Shown: one piece after another, positions 35,603 through 44,642 of the stretch
Position numbering within the stretch: position 1 is the first letter of the stretch
How the letters are laid out: each line of letters starts with the position of its first letter
NCBI RefSeq assembly: GCF_016625195.1
Contig: NZ_JACVUP010000017.1
Coordinates: 1 to 64,000 of the forward strand
Source of the DNA: Erwinia sp. S63
Lineage (GTDB): Bacteria; Pseudomonadota; Gammaproteobacteria; Enterobacterales; Enterobacteriaceae
Direction of reading: 5' to 3'
DNA: 64,000 nucleotides
Notes under the pieces: model-generated
Told to the model about the DNA's origin: nothing
Databases searched by the model: none
Seen by the model: only the letters and a program-made list of their open reading frames with translations
Translations under genes and position numbers: made by a program

Positions 35603-35820
35603 GGAAAACGGCAGCCCTTTTGGGCTGCCGTGAGAGCGACGCCGCAGCATCGCTTGCAAAATAGGTGGAGCCTAACTCAACGTTGCGTCCGATGCTTGAT
35701 AACGTTGCAAAGCAAGCGATTATCGGTTGGGTGGACGGCAGGCTCCGTTTGGTGCGTCATTCGAATTTTATGAGCTCAACCGCAGTGCGGGGCAATCATA
35801 GACAGGAGAATGAGCAACGC
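35603..35820 (-). ncRNA. glmY: Small RNA GlmY
   Basis: GlmY mimics GlmZ and sequesters RapZ, which stabilises GlmZ and raises GlmS synthesis when glucosamine-6-phosphate is low. It occupies the E. coli glmY locus, between purL and glrK and on their strand. Conserved blocks are readable: GCTCATTC near the 5' end, CATAAAATTCGAATGACGCA, and CAACGTTGAGTTAGG. A 9-bp ATCGCTTGC/GCAAGCGAT stem brackets the central part, and the 3' end is a strong terminator (35630-35609, CGGCAGCCC/GGGCTGCCG then TTTT). The start is inferred from the sigma54 -12 element. Predicted length of about 218 nt is somewhat longer than the 184 nt of E. coli. Confidence 0.85.
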
Positions 35821-35828
35821 TGTAAGTA

Positions 35829-35845
35829 TAGCAACTATCGTGCCA
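35829..35845 (-). promoter_or_regulatory. Sigma54 promoter of glmY
   Basis: TGGCACGATAGTTGCT on the minus strand, with the invariant GG (35844-35843) and GC (35832-35831) exactly ten bases apart. It fits the TGGCAC-N5-TTGCW consensus fully. Confidence 0.88.
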
Positions 35846-35993
35846 AAAATGAAATAGCATTAATTATCAGAGTAATGCGAGGTGTGACGCAGTATTTTAA
35901 GAAAAAGCGGACCGGCTGGTCTGATGAAAGTGTCGCTGATCAGCAACGGGTTAAGTCATGAAAAACTGAGGCTTTAAAAATCAATGATTTAAA

Positions 35994-36044
35994 TGTCACC
36001 ATTTAGCGACAACTCACCTTCGTGTTTGTCGCCGATTTCAGACA
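35994..36044 (-). promoter_or_regulatory. Two GlrR binding sites upstream of glmY
   Basis: Two perfect TGTC-N10-GACA palindromes lie at 35994-36011 and 36027-36044, 33 bp apart, about 150-200 bp upstream of the sigma54 promoter as enhancer sites should. A degenerate third site (TGTC-N10-AACG) may lie at 35931-35948. No gene is seen in 35846-36090. Confidence 0.8.
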
Positions 36045-36088
36045 GTTCTTGTAAGCCAGCCAAGTGAGTGAGTGCAAACCAGCCGGCC

Positions 36089-36114
36089 AAAAGAAAGGCC
36101 GCCTTGCGGCGGCC
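36089..36114 (-). terminator. purL terminator
   Basis: GGCCGCC/GGCGGCC stem with a 4-nt loop (36097-36114) followed by TTTCTTTT on the minus strand, 20 bp after the purL stop. Confidence 0.85.
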
Positions 36115-36133
36115 TCTGATGCTGTTGGCTAAA

Positions 36134-39100
36134 TTAGCCCAACTGCTTACGTGCGTTGCGGAAGATACGCATCCATGGGCTATCCTCGCCCCACTCAGCC
36201 GGATGCCACGAGTTGCTCACGGTACGGAACACGCGCTCAGGGTGCGGCATCATAATGGTGACGCGACCGCTTTCGTTGGTGACTGCAGTGATACCGTTCG
36301 GCGAGCCGTTCGGGTTCGCTGGATAGCTTTCGGTGACTTTACCGAAGTTATCCACGAAGCGCAGCGCCACCAGACCTTTGCTTTCCAGCTGGGCCAGATG
36401 TGCACCATCACGCACTTCCACAAAACCTTCACCGTGTGAAACCGCAATTGGCATGTGAGATCCCGCCATGCCGTCCAGCAGCAGCGATGGGCTCGCAGCC
36501 ACTTCAACCAGGCTGAAACGTGCTTCAAAACGCTCTGACTGGTTACGTACGAAGCGCGGCCACAGGTCGCTGCCCGGAATCAGCTCACGCAGATTCGACA
36601 TCATCTGGCAGCCGTTACACACGCCCAGCGCCAGCGTCTGTGGACGATGGAAGAAGTTTTCAAACTCGTCACGCACACGGCCGTTGAACAGAATCGACTT
36701 CGCCCAACCTTCACCGGCACCCAATACGTCACCATAAGAGAAGCCACCGCACGCTACCAGCGCCTGGAACTCTTCCAGACCACGACGGCCCGCCAGCAGG
36801 TCACTCATGTGCACATCAACCGCGGTGAAGCCAGCACGGTGGAAGGCAGCGGCCATCTCAACGTGGGAGTTCACGCCCTGCTCGCGCAGCACGGCAACAC
36901 GTGGACGCGCGCCGGTGGCAATCATCGGCGCAGCAACGTCTTCTTCTGGCTTGAAGGTCAGATGAACGTTCAGACCAGGATCGTTGTCGTCTTTCTTCGC
37001 TTCGTGTTCCTGATCGGCACAGGCTGGGTTGTCACGCAGACGCTGCATCTGCCAGGTGGTCTCTGCCCACCAGGTACGCAGCGTGGTACGGCTTTCGCTG
37101 TACACCGCGCTGTCGCCAGAACGGATCACAAAGCGATCGCCCGGCAGCGCCTGACCAATCACATGCACATTGCTGATCAGGCCATGGTCGGCAAACACTT
37201 TCTCAACGGCGGCACGGTCAGCGGCGTTAATCTGGATCACTGCACCCAACTCTTCGGTGAACAGTGCTGCCAGCGCATCGTTGCCCAGTGCGGCGATGTC
37301 AGCTTCGATACCGCAGTGGCCGGTGAAGGCCATTTCTGCCAGTGTTACCAGCAGGCCGCCATCGGAGCGGTCATGGTAAGCCAGCAGTTTCTGCTCGGCC
37401 ACCAGCGCCTGAATGGCGTTGAAGAAGCCCGCCAGTTGCGATGCATCACGCACGTCGGCTGGTTTGTCGCCTAACTGACGATAAACCTGTGACAGCGCGG
37501 TAGCACCCAGGGTGTTCGCACCATTACCGAGATCCACCAGCATCAGCAGGTTATCCTGGTCAGCTTGCAGCTGAGGCGTCACGGTGCGGCGCACATCTTC
37601 CACACGCGCAAAGGCGGTAATCACCAGCGACAGCGGTGAGGTCATCTCACGCTCTTCGGTACCCTGCTGCCAGCGAGTTTTCATCGACATCGAGTCTTTA
37701 CCCACCGGGATAGTGATTCCCAGCGCCGGACACAGCTCTTCGCCAACCGCTTTCACTGCGGCATACAAACCGGCATCTTCGCCTGGGTGACCGGCTGCGG
37801 CCATCCAGTTAGCAGACAGCTTCACGCGCTGTAGGGAACCAATCGAGGTGGCTGCCAGGTTGGTCAGCGCTTCACCGACCGCTAAGCGGCCTGAGGCAGC
37901 GAAGTCCAGCAAGGCGACTGGCGCACGTTCGCCCAGTGAGAAGGCTTCACCGTGATAGCTGTCCAGGCTGGCGGTGGTGACTGCACAGTTAGCCACCGGG
38001 ATCTGCCATGGGCCGACCATCTGGTCACGCGCCACCATACCGGTTACCGAACGGTCACCGATGGTAATCAGGAAGGTTTTCTCGGCCACGGTTGGCAGAT
38101 GCAGTACGCGATTAACGGCGTCAGCCACGGTAATCCCGTCACGCACCAGCGCATCGCCTTTGGCTTGCTGAGTAGCGACATCACGCGTCATCTTCGGCGT
38201 TTTGCCCAGCAGCACGTCCAGCGGCATATCGATAGGATTGTTATCGAAGTGGCTATCTGCCAGGTTCAGATGCAGCTCTTCAGTGGCTTCACCGATCACC
38301 GCATAAGGCGCACGCTCACGCTTACACAGCTCGTCAAACAGCGCCAGCTGAGCCGGTGCCACGGCCAGCACATATCGTTCCTGGGATTCGTTACACCACA
38401 CTTCCAGCGGGCTCATGCCTGGCTCATCGTTGAGGATGTCGCGCAGGTTGAAGTTGCCGCCACGGCCACCATCGCTCACCAGTTCTGGCATGGCGTTGGA
38501 CAGACCGCCAGCACCGACGTCGTGGATGAACAGAATCGGGTTGGCTTCGCCCAGCTGCCAGCAACGGTCAATCACTTCCTGGCAGCGACGCTCCATTTCC
38601 GGGTTGTCACGCTGTACCGATGCAAAATCCAGATCCGCATCAGACTGACCAGACGCCATTGAAGACGCCGCACCACCGCCAAGGCCGATGTTCATTGCAG
38701 GTCCGCCGAGCACGATCAGTTTCGCGCCAACAACGATTTCACCCTTCTGCACGTGGTCAGCACGGATGTTACCAATACCGCCCGCCAGCATGATCGGCTT
38801 ATGGTAGCCACGCAGTTCTGAGCCATTATGGCTATTCACGCGCTCTTCATAAGTACGGAAGTAACCGTTCAGTGCCGGACGGCCAAATTCGTTATTGAAC
38901 GCTGCGCCGCCCAGCGGGCCTTCGGTCATGATATCCAGCGCGGTCACGATGCGATCCGGCTTACCGAAATCTTCTTCCCACGGCTGTTCAAAGCCCGGAA
39001 TACGCAGGTTGGAGACAGAGAAACCGACCAGACCCGCTTTCGGTTTCGCGCCACGTCCGGTTGCACCCTCATCACGGATTTCACCGCCGGAACCGGTTGC

Positions 39101-40024
39101 CGCACCTGGCCACGGTGAAATGGCGGTCGGGTGGTTATGGGTTTCAACCTTCATCAGGATATGCGCATCTTCCTGATGGAAGGTGTATTCGCCCTTCTGC
39201 GCATCGGCGTAGAAGCGGCCCACTTTTGAACCTTCCATCACCGCGGCATTGTCTTTATAAGCAGACAGCACGTGCTCAGGGTTATGTTCAAAGGTGTTTT
39301 TGATCATCTTGAACAGCGACTTCGGCTGTTTCTCACCGTCGATAATCCAATCGGCGTTGAAGATTTTATGACGGCAGTGCTCTGAGTTGGCCTGAGCAAA
39401 CATGTAGAGCTCGATGTCGTTCGGATTGCGGCCCAGTTTGGTGAAGGCGTTCAGCAAATAATCGATTTCGTCATCAGCCAGCGCCAGGCCCAGCGTGGTG
39501 TTGGCCTGTTCCAGCGCAATGCGACCGGCACCCAGCACATCAACGCTTTTCAGCGGCTGTGGTTCATGGTGTGCGAACAACTGCTGCGCATCATTCAGGT
39601 CACCGAACACGGTCTCCATCATGCGGTCATGCAGCAGGCTGGACAGCTGTTGCCATTGCGCTTCAGTCAACTGTGGTGCCTGCACATAGAAGGCCATACC
39701 GCGTTCGAGGCGGATAACCTGAGGCAGATCGCAGTTGTGCGCAATATCGGTGGCTTTTGATGACCACGGAGAAATGGTGCCGGGACGCGGCGTCACCAGT
39801 AACAGACGCCCTTGTGGCGCGTGCTCGGCGAGAGAAGGACCGTATTTCAGCAGACGTTGCAGGCGGGCGTGTTCATCCGCACTGAGTGGTGCGCTGACAT
39901 CGGCAAAATGGACGTACTCGGCGTAAATATCACTCACTGGCAGGTGAGCTTCCTGAAAGCGGGTCAGCAGTTTGTTAACACGAAATGCCGACAGAGCGGG
40001 CGAACCACGCAGAATTTCCATCAT
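36134..40024 (-). CDS. purL: Phosphoribosylformylglycinamidine synthase (FGAR amidotransferase)
   Basis: Fourth step of purine synthesis: FGAR plus glutamine and ATP gives FGAM. This is the large single-chain enterobacterial form. It has an N-terminal PurS-like region, two AIR-synthase-related ATPase domains (THNHPTAISPWPGAATGSGGEI in the first) and a C-terminal class I glutaminase with the nucleophile in LGVCNGCQMMS and the His/Glu pair in MPHPERVFR. Length 1296 from the ATG at 40024 (1295 in E. coli); one in-frame TTG precedes it. A PurR box lies about 90 bp upstream. Confidence 0.98.
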   Translation of the reverse strand: MMEILRGSPALSAFRVNKLLTRFQEAHLPVSDIYAEYVHFADVSAPLSADEHARLQRLLKYGPSLAEHAPQGRLLLVTPRPGTISPWSSKATDIAHNCDLPQVIRLERGMAFYVQAPQLTEAQWQQLSSLLHDRMMETVFGDLNDAQQLFAHHEPQPLKSVDVLGAGRIALEQANTTLGLALADDEIDYLLNAFTKLGRNPNDIELYMFAQANSEHCRHKIFNADWIIDGEKQPKSLFKMIKNTFEHNPEHVLSAYKDNAAVMEGSKVGRFYADAQKGEYTFHQEDAHILMKVETHNHPTAISPWPGAATGSGGEIRDEGATGRGAKPKAGLVGFSVSNLRIPGFEQPWEEDFGKPDRIVTALDIMTEGPLGGAAFNNEFGRPALNGYFRTYEERVNSHNGSELRGYHKPIMLAGGIGNIRADHVQKGEIVVGAKLIVLGGPAMNIGLGGGAASSMASGQSDADLDFASVQRDNPEMERRCQEVIDRCWQLGEANPILFIHDVGAGGLSNAMPELVSDGGRGGNFNLRDILNDEPGMSPLEVWCNESQERYVLAVAPAQLALFDELCKRERAPYAVIGEATEELHLNLADSHFDNNPIDMPLDVLLGKTPKMTRDVATQQAKGDALVRDGITVADAVNRVLHLPTVAEKTFLITIGDRSVTGMVARDQMVGPWQIPVANCAVTTASLDSYHGEAFSLGERAPVALLDFAASGRLAVGEALTNLAATSIGSLQRVKLSANWMAAAGHPGEDAGLYAAVKAVGEELCPALGITIPVGKDSMSMKTRWQQGTEEREMTSPLSLVITAFARVEDVRRTVTPQLQADQDNLLMLVDLGNGANTLGATALSQVYRQLGDKPADVRDASQLAGFFNAIQALVAEQKLLAYHDRSDGGLLVTLAEMAFTGHCGIEADIAALGNDALAALFTEELGAVIQINAADRAAVEKVFADHGLISNVHVIGQALPGDRFVIRSGDSAVYSESRTTLRTWWAETTWQMQRLRDNPACADQEHEAKKDDNDPGLNVHLTFKPEEDVAAPMIATGARPRVAVLREQGVNSHVEMAAAFHRAGFTAVDVHMSDLLAGRRGLEEFQALVACGGFSYGDVLGAGEGWAKSILFNGRVRDEFENFFHRPQTLALGVCNGCQMMSNLRELIPGSDLWPRFVRNQSERFEARFSLVEVAASPSLLLDGMAGSHMPIAVSHGEGFVEVRDGAHLAQLESKGLVALRFVDNFGKVTESYPANPNGSPNGITAVTNESGRVTIMMPHPERVFRTVSNSWHPAEWGEDSPWMRIFRNARKQLG

Positions 40025-40114
40025 CAAAGATCTCTCGTCTTTGAAGCGCCGGGCGACGCTTCATTGGGCGCAACAGGGGAAAACGGGCGGTATTATAGAG
40101 AAAGCGCGCGGGTT

Positions 40115-40130
40115 ACGAAACCGTTTGCGC
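40115..40130 (-). promoter_or_regulatory. PurR operator of purL
   Basis: GCGCAAACGGTTTCGT on the minus strand is one base from the form I recall for the E. coli purL box. It sits in the 270-bp purL-mltF divergent region. Confidence 0.8.
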
Positions 40131-40294
40131 ATAAAATCTGGCACACAGCATTTGGCTGAATTTTGCACAATTCTTGCTATATAAGTTGCCCTGCTGCGCT
40201 TTGTTGCGCAAAATGCCCCTCGCTCTGGGAGTAAAAACAACACAAATACTGCCTTTAAAAGACAGAGGCCTGTGAGCCATTACGAGACAACTAT

Positions 40295-41752
40295 TTGAAA
40301 CGCCTGAAAATAAACTATCTGTTTATCGGTCTGATCACCGTGCTGCTTGCGCTGGCGCTGTGGCCTTCCATCCCCTGGTACGGGGGCGGAAAAGACGCGT
40401 TATCACAGATTAAATCACGTGGAGTGCTGCGCATCAGTACCGTCAACTCCCCGCTGACTTACTACACCATCAATAATGCACCAGCCGGTATGGATTACGA
40501 GCTGGCGAAACGCTTCGCCGATTATCTTGGCGTCAAACTTGAGGTCACGGTGCGTCCGAACCTCGGCGATCTGTTTGACGATCTTGATGATGGTAAAGCG
40601 GATTTGCTGGCCGCCGGGTTGATCTACAACGGTGAGCGTCTCGCCCACTATCAAAGTGGACCGAGCTATTACTCGGTGTCGCAACAGCTGGTGTACCGCA
40701 TTGATAAGCCACGGCCGAAGAATCTCGGCGATCTGAAAGGCCGCCTGATTGTGCAGTCCGGTTCGGCATATCTGTCAACTTTACGTTCCGCCAAAGCTGA
40801 CAGCTATCCCGATCTCGATTGGGCGATTTCCACCGACCAGGGACAGAAAGCGCTGCTGGAAGCCGTTGCCGATGGCAAGCTGGACTACACCGTGGGTGAT
40901 TCGGTCACTATCGGCTTATTGCAGCGCATCCATCCGCAGCTGGCGGTGGCATTCGACATTACCGACGAAGAACCGGTTACCTGGTATCTGCCGCGCAACG
41001 ATGACGACAGCCTGAATGCGGCGATGCTCGACTTCTACAGCCAGATGGGCGAAGAAGGCACGATGGCGCGCCTTGAAGAGAAGTATCTCGGTCACGTAGG
41101 GACTTTTGATTACGTGGATACCCGCACCTTCCTGCGCGCCATTGATAGCACGCTGCCGGATATCAAACCGTTGTTTGAGAAGTATGCAGCAAGCATGGAC
41201 TGGCGCCTGCTGGCCGCGATTTCTTATCAGGAGTCGCACTGGAACCCGCAGGCCACTTCGCCTACCGGCGTGCGTGGCATGATGATGTTGACGCGTAACA
41301 CCGCTGACAGCCTTGACGTCAACGATCGCCTTGATCCTGAGCAGAGCATCCGCGGCGGCAGTGAATACCTGCAACGTATGATGGAGAAGGTGCCCGACAC
41401 CATTCCTGACGATGAGCGTATCTGGTTTGCGTTGGCGGCGTATAACATGGGCTACGCGCACATGCTGGATGCCCGTAAGCTGACAGCCAAACAAGGCGGC
41501 AATCCTGACAGCTGGGCCGATGTCAAACAGCGTCTGCCGATGCTAAGCCAGAAGCGCTATTACGCGCAAACCTCCTACGGTTACGCGCGCGGCCATGAAG
41601 CCTACAACTATGTAGAGAACATCCGTAAATATCAGATCAGTCTGGTGGGATACCTGCAGGAGCAGGAGAAGCGTATCGCGCAGCAGTCGGCGCTGGAAGC
41701 GGAACTCGGCGCCGGTTACCCGGCGGTCGAACCCAAGATTGCGATGAACTAA
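40295..41752 (+). CDS. mltF: Membrane-bound lytic murein transglycosylase F
   Basis: Cleaves peptidoglycan to 1,6-anhydro muropeptides. An N-terminal hydrophobic segment (about 8-27) is followed by a SBP-bac-3-like regulatory domain (about 40-265). The SLT lysozyme-like domain has its catalytic Glu at E313 in AISYQESHW, with GVRGMMMLT and AAYNMGYAHMLDA. The start is TTG, supported by alignment of the whole N-terminus (KINYLFIG) with E. coli MltF. Length 485 against 518; the missing part is a poorly conserved C-terminal tail. Its 3' end overlaps the convergent tadA by 4 bp. Confidence 0.94.
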   Translation: MKRLKINYLFIGLITVLLALALWPSIPWYGGGKDALSQIKSRGVLRISTVNSPLTYYTINNAPAGMDYELAKRFADYLGVKLEVTVRPNLGDLFDDLDDGKADLLAAGLIYNGERLAHYQSGPSYYSVSQQLVYRIDKPRPKNLGDLKGRLIVQSGSAYLSTLRSAKADSYPDLDWAISTDQGQKALLEAVADGKLDYTVGDSVTIGLLQRIHPQLAVAFDITDEEPVTWYLPRNDDDSLNAAMLDFYSQMGEEGTMARLEEKYLGHVGTFDYVDTRTFLRAIDSTLPDIKPLFEKYAASMDWRLLAAISYQESHWNPQATSPTGVRGMMMLTRNTADSLDVNDRLDPEQSIRGGSEYLQRMMEKVPDTIPDDERIWFALAAYNMGYAHMLDARKLTAKQGGNPDSWADVKQRLPMLSQKRYYAQTSYGYARGHEAYNYVENIRKYQISLVGYLQEQEKRIAQQSALEAELGAGYPAVEPKIAMN

Positions 41753-42243
41753 CCTTCGCGCTGCGCCTGACGCAGCGCTTTCTTTTGCTCGCGGCGCATG
41801 CGGAAGAAGTCACTTAACATTCCGGCACACTCTTCTGCCAGCACACCGCAATCAATCTGGATCTGATGATTCATGCCCGGATGGCCAATCACATCCATGA
41901 GCGAACCCGCTGCGCCGGTTTTCTCATCCTTTGCGCCATACACCAGTCGCGTAATGCGGCTGTGCACCATCGCTCCGGCGCACATCACACAGGGCTCAAG
42001 GGTCACATACAAGGTGGTGTCGAGCAGGCGATAGTTTTCGAGGATTTTACCGCCCTGGCGCAGCGCCATAATTTCGGCATGCGCGGTCGGGTCGCACTGA
42101 CCAATCGGTCGATTCCAGCCTTCGCCAATCACTTTATCGCCCTGCACTAATACCGCGCCCACCGGCACTTCGCCTTGTTCCCACGCACGACGCGCCAGCT
42201 CCAGCGCATAGCGCATCCAATATTCATCAGTTTGTGGGTTCAC
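41749..42243 (-). CDS. tadA: tRNA-specific adenosine deaminase TadA
   Basis: Zinc enzyme that makes inosine at the wobble position (A34) of tRNA-Arg(ACG); essential in E. coli. The deaminase signature is complete: HAEIMAL carries the zinc His and the proton-shuttle Glu, and PCVMCAGA carries the two zinc Cys. Length 164 (167 in E. coli), with a normal helical C-terminus (SDFFRMRREQKKAL). Confidence 0.97.
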   Translation of the reverse strand: MNPQTDEYWMRYALELARRAWEQGEVPVGAVLVQGDKVIGEGWNRPIGQCDPTAHAEIMALRQGGKILENYRLLDTTLYVTLEPCVMCAGAMVHSRITRLVYGAKDEKTGAAGSLMDVIGHPGMNHQIQIDCGVLAEECAGMLSDFFRMRREQKKALRQAQREG

Positions 42244-42299
42244 CGGGCAGCTCCTGCGGATTTAAAGGCGGCGCATTATAGACGGAATCGCCGCATGAT

Positions 42300-42938
42300 T
42301 CACTCCAGCTGTTGCAGCTCACCGCGAGGTGTCACCCGCCAGCGGTGCTGGCAGAAGAACAGCAGCGGGTTATCCTGTTTGCTGTCACTGTAGCCACTGT
42401 AGAGTTGCAATGGCGTGCCAATCTTCTCTTCGAGCTGTGCCACCTTTTCATGGCCGAGACAACGCATCGCCAGCACTCGCCCGCCATGACCTGGCTGCAT
42501 CTGGCTGGCAATCAGTTGCACGCGCGGCAGAAAGGCTGAATCAAAATAGACCTGCTCCACCAGCGATTGCGGCGAACCGGTGATCAACCACACATCCGCA
42601 TCATCGCTGCTGAGATAATCGGTCAGACGTTGTTGCACCACCGGAAAGGCGGTAACACGCTGACGGAACCATGTCGCGAACTCCGCTTCACGCTGGCGCA
42701 GGCGTTGCTCACTGTGGCCAAAGGTAATGGCCCACAGCAGCAAGCTCATCGGCCAGCGTGCGGCGCGTCCTTTAAACAGCATTCCCAGGCCAATCACCGG
42801 CAACAGCGGCACCACCAGCAACAGGTTGATCGGCTGGCGTCGCAGCAGATAACGCATAAAGGTGCCAAACATGTCCTGCTGATGCAGCGTGCCATCAAGA
42901 TCGAAAAACACCACGCGGCGTTGCGTACCCTTTGTCAA
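42300..42938 (-). CDS. pgpC: Phosphatidylglycerophosphatase C
   Basis: HAD-family membrane phosphatase (formerly YfhB), one of three enzymes that dephosphorylate PGP to phosphatidylglycerol. The HAD nucleophile motif DLDGT is at D13-T17, and a hydrophobic segment (about 40-60) anchors the protein. LGHEKVAQLE and YSDSKQDNPLL supply the later HAD motifs. I start at the TTG at 42938 because AAGGAG lies eight bases upstream and the product then matches E. coli (212 residues); longer in-frame starts up to 43037 give an N-terminus without homology. Confidence 0.9.
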   Translation of the reverse strand: MTKGTQRRVVFFDLDGTLHQQDMFGTFMRYLLRRQPINLLLVVPLLPVIGLGMLFKGRAARWPMSLLLWAITFGHSEQRLRQREAEFATWFRQRVTAFPVVQQRLTDYLSSDDADVWLITGSPQSLVEQVYFDSAFLPRVQLIASQMQPGHGGRVLAMRCLGHEKVAQLEEKIGTPLQLYSGYSDSKQDNPLLFFCQHRWRVTPRGELQQLE

Positions 42939-43142
42939 ACTCCACTCCTTATCTTTCCTTTCTACGGCTTGCCCTACAGTGTAGCCAGCTTCAACGGCGG
43001 GGGCGAAAGCGGTCATTTTTAATTCCTGGCGCCACAATGCCAGCTGAATAGTTTATTCTTTGTATCGGCGTGCTGTCATTAAAACCTGACGGTGCGAAAA
43101 GAGACTAAGCTCAAGCGGGATTAGATGGATTAAGGATCGAAC

Positions 43143-43982
43143 ATGAGTTCATTGCTGCGAATTCGCCAGCTCTACCCTAGACTGGCGCTAAATGAGCGTC
43201 GGCTGGCGGATTTTTTGCTGTCGCAGCCGGATCGGGCACGGCATCTGAGTTCACAAAAACTGGCTGAGGAATCGGGCGTCAGCCAGTCGAGCGTGGTGAA
43301 GTTTGCCCAGAAACTGGGCTATAAGGGATTTCCAGCGCTGAAACTGGCACTGAGTGAATCGCTGGCGGATCGCGACGCCATCACCGTGCACAATCATATT
43401 CTCAGCGACGATCCCCTCAAGGTGGTCGGCGAAAAATTACTGACTGAGAAGATTTCCGCTATCCGCGCCACGCTGGATATCAACAGCGAAGAGAAACTGC
43501 TGCAAACCCTGCAGTTGCTAAAGAACGCCAACCGCATTCTGCTTGTGGGCATCGGCGCTTCGGGGTTGGTGGCGAAAGATTTCTCGTGGAAGCTGATGAA
43601 AATTGGCATCAACGCGGTGGCTGAGCAGGATATGCATGCTTTACTGGCGAGCGTGCAGGCAATGGCGCCGGGGGATGTGCTGCTGGCGATTTCCTATACC
43701 GGTGAGCGGCGTGAAATTAACCTTGCGGCGCAGGAAGCGGCGCAGCTGGGTGTGGACGTACTGGCCTTTACCGGCTTTACCCCCAACTCACTTCAGCAGT
43801 GCGCTTCAATCTGCTTGTACACGGTTGCTGAGGAGCAAAGCACGCGCAGTGCCGCAATCTCCTCGACCAGTGCACAGCTGGCGCTGACGGATCTGCTGTT
43901 TATGGCATTGGTGCAGCACGATCCTGAACGCGCCTCAAGCCACATTCGACACAGTGAAGAGCTGGTGAAAAAACTGGTGTGA
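43143..43982 (+). CDS. yfhH: RpiR/MurR-family transcriptional regulator YfhH
   Basis: DNA-binding regulator with an N-terminal RpiR helix-turn-helix domain (about 1-77; LAEESGVSQSSVVKFAQKLGYKGFP) and a C-terminal SIS phosphosugar-binding domain (about 125-260; ILLVGIGASGLVAKDFSWKL and SYTGERREI). Length 279. It holds the E. coli yfhH position between pgpC and yfhL. Ligand and targets are unknown; the SIS domain suggests a sugar phosphate. A terminator follows. Confidence 0.92.
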   Translation: MSSLLRIRQLYPRLALNERRLADFLLSQPDRARHLSSQKLAEESGVSQSSVVKFAQKLGYKGFPALKLALSESLADRDAITVHNHILSDDPLKVVGEKLLTEKISAIRATLDINSEEKLLQTLQLLKNANRILLVGIGASGLVAKDFSWKLMKIGINAVAEQDMHALLASVQAMAPGDVLLAISYTGERREINLAAQEAAQLGVDVLAFTGFTPNSLQQCASICLYTVAEEQSTRSAAISSTSAQLALTDLLFMALVQHDPERASSHIRHSEELVKKLV

Positions 43983-43985
43983 TAC

Positions 43986-44012
43986 AAAAAAGGCCGTTAT
44001 TCGGCCTTTTTA
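43986..44012. terminator. Terminator after yfhH
   Basis: AGGCCG/CGGCCT stem with a 5-nt loop, flanked by A and T tracts. It overlaps the 3' end of the small Cys-rich ORF on the other strand. Confidence 0.85.
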
Positions 44013-44191
44013 CTTTGCAGAGCAGAATCGTGACGACAGGCCTGGCGGCTCGCATGCTGCAGATTATGCAGGCACTCATCGCATAATGAGGCATCATCAG
44101 ACATCCTACGCGCCAGCCACCCTCGCGCAACTCCACACTGAATGCATTGCTGCTTTAAAAACATTTCTTTCAACGAGTTAATTTTTATCAT
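43997..44191 (-). CDS. Possible Cys-rich microprotein (64 aa)
   Basis: Small ORF between yfhH and yfhL that I do not recognise. It contains CIQC (about 16-19) and CDEC (about 37-40) separated by 17 residues, with further His and Cys (RQACRHD) after them. This spacing could bind zinc or another metal as a ribbon-like fold. There is no convincing Shine-Dalgarno for the first ATG; the second ATG (44164, MFLKQQC) has a weak GAAAGA. Its last codons run into the yfhH terminator. It could be a chance frame; comparison in related genomes would decide. Confidence 0.4.
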   Translation of the reverse strand: MIKINSLKEMFLKQQCIQCGVARGWLARRMSDDASLCDECLHNLQHASRQACRHDSALQSKKAE

Positions 44192-44393
44192 GGTGCTTAC
44201 GACAAGCGTTTATGCGGATAATTACCGCACAAAATGATAACTCGGAGTATTCCTAATTCCTATCTGACCTTTGATGAATTTTGCTTGAGTGACGCAATCC
44301 TCGCTTTGTTTGATCCCGCGCAATAAACCATGCGACCTTATAAGCCGGTTTTATGATAAGGTGCGCGCCTTCTTTCTCAGGCTAACGGCGATC

Positions 44394-44642
44394 ATGGCTT
44401 TACTCATTACGGCGAAATGCATCAATTGCGATATGTGCGAACCTGAGTGCCCGAACCAGGCCATCAGTTTAGGTGAGGCGATCTATGAGATTGATGTCGA
44501 CCGCTGCACCGAGTGCGTGGGCCATTATGATGTGCCGACCTGCCAAAGCGTCTGTCCGATTGATAACACCATTATTTCTGACCCACAGCACCCGGAAAGT
44601 CGTGAGGCGCTGTGGGAGAAGTTTGTGGTGCTGCATCCTTAA
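44394..44642 (+). CDS. yfhL: YfhL, two-[4Fe-4S] ferredoxin
   Basis: Small ferredoxin of the Alvin type. The first cluster motif is C9-x2-C12-x2-C15-x3-C19P. The second has the longer loop, C38-x2-C41-x8-C50-x3-C54, typical of YfhL. In E. coli it supports tRNA hydroxylation and other redox chemistry. The ATG at 44394 (MALLITAKC) gives 82 residues as in homologues; the upstream open frame is not conserved. It overlaps the convergent acpS by 4 bp. Note that fdx, the isc ferredoxin, is missing from its usual place in this window. Confidence 0.95.
   Translation: MALLITAKCINCDMCEPECPNQAISLGEAIYEIDVDRCTECVGHYDVPTCQSVCPIDNTIISDPQHPESREALWEKFVVLHP

Noticed and set aside
35665..35961. 98-codon plus-strand ORF between glrK and purL
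   Set aside because: It runs antisense through glmY and its sigma54 promoter; the composition does not look coding.
36647..37474. 275-codon plus-strand ORF inside purL
   Set aside because: It is antisense to a highly conserved purL region, and I see no protein-family motif.
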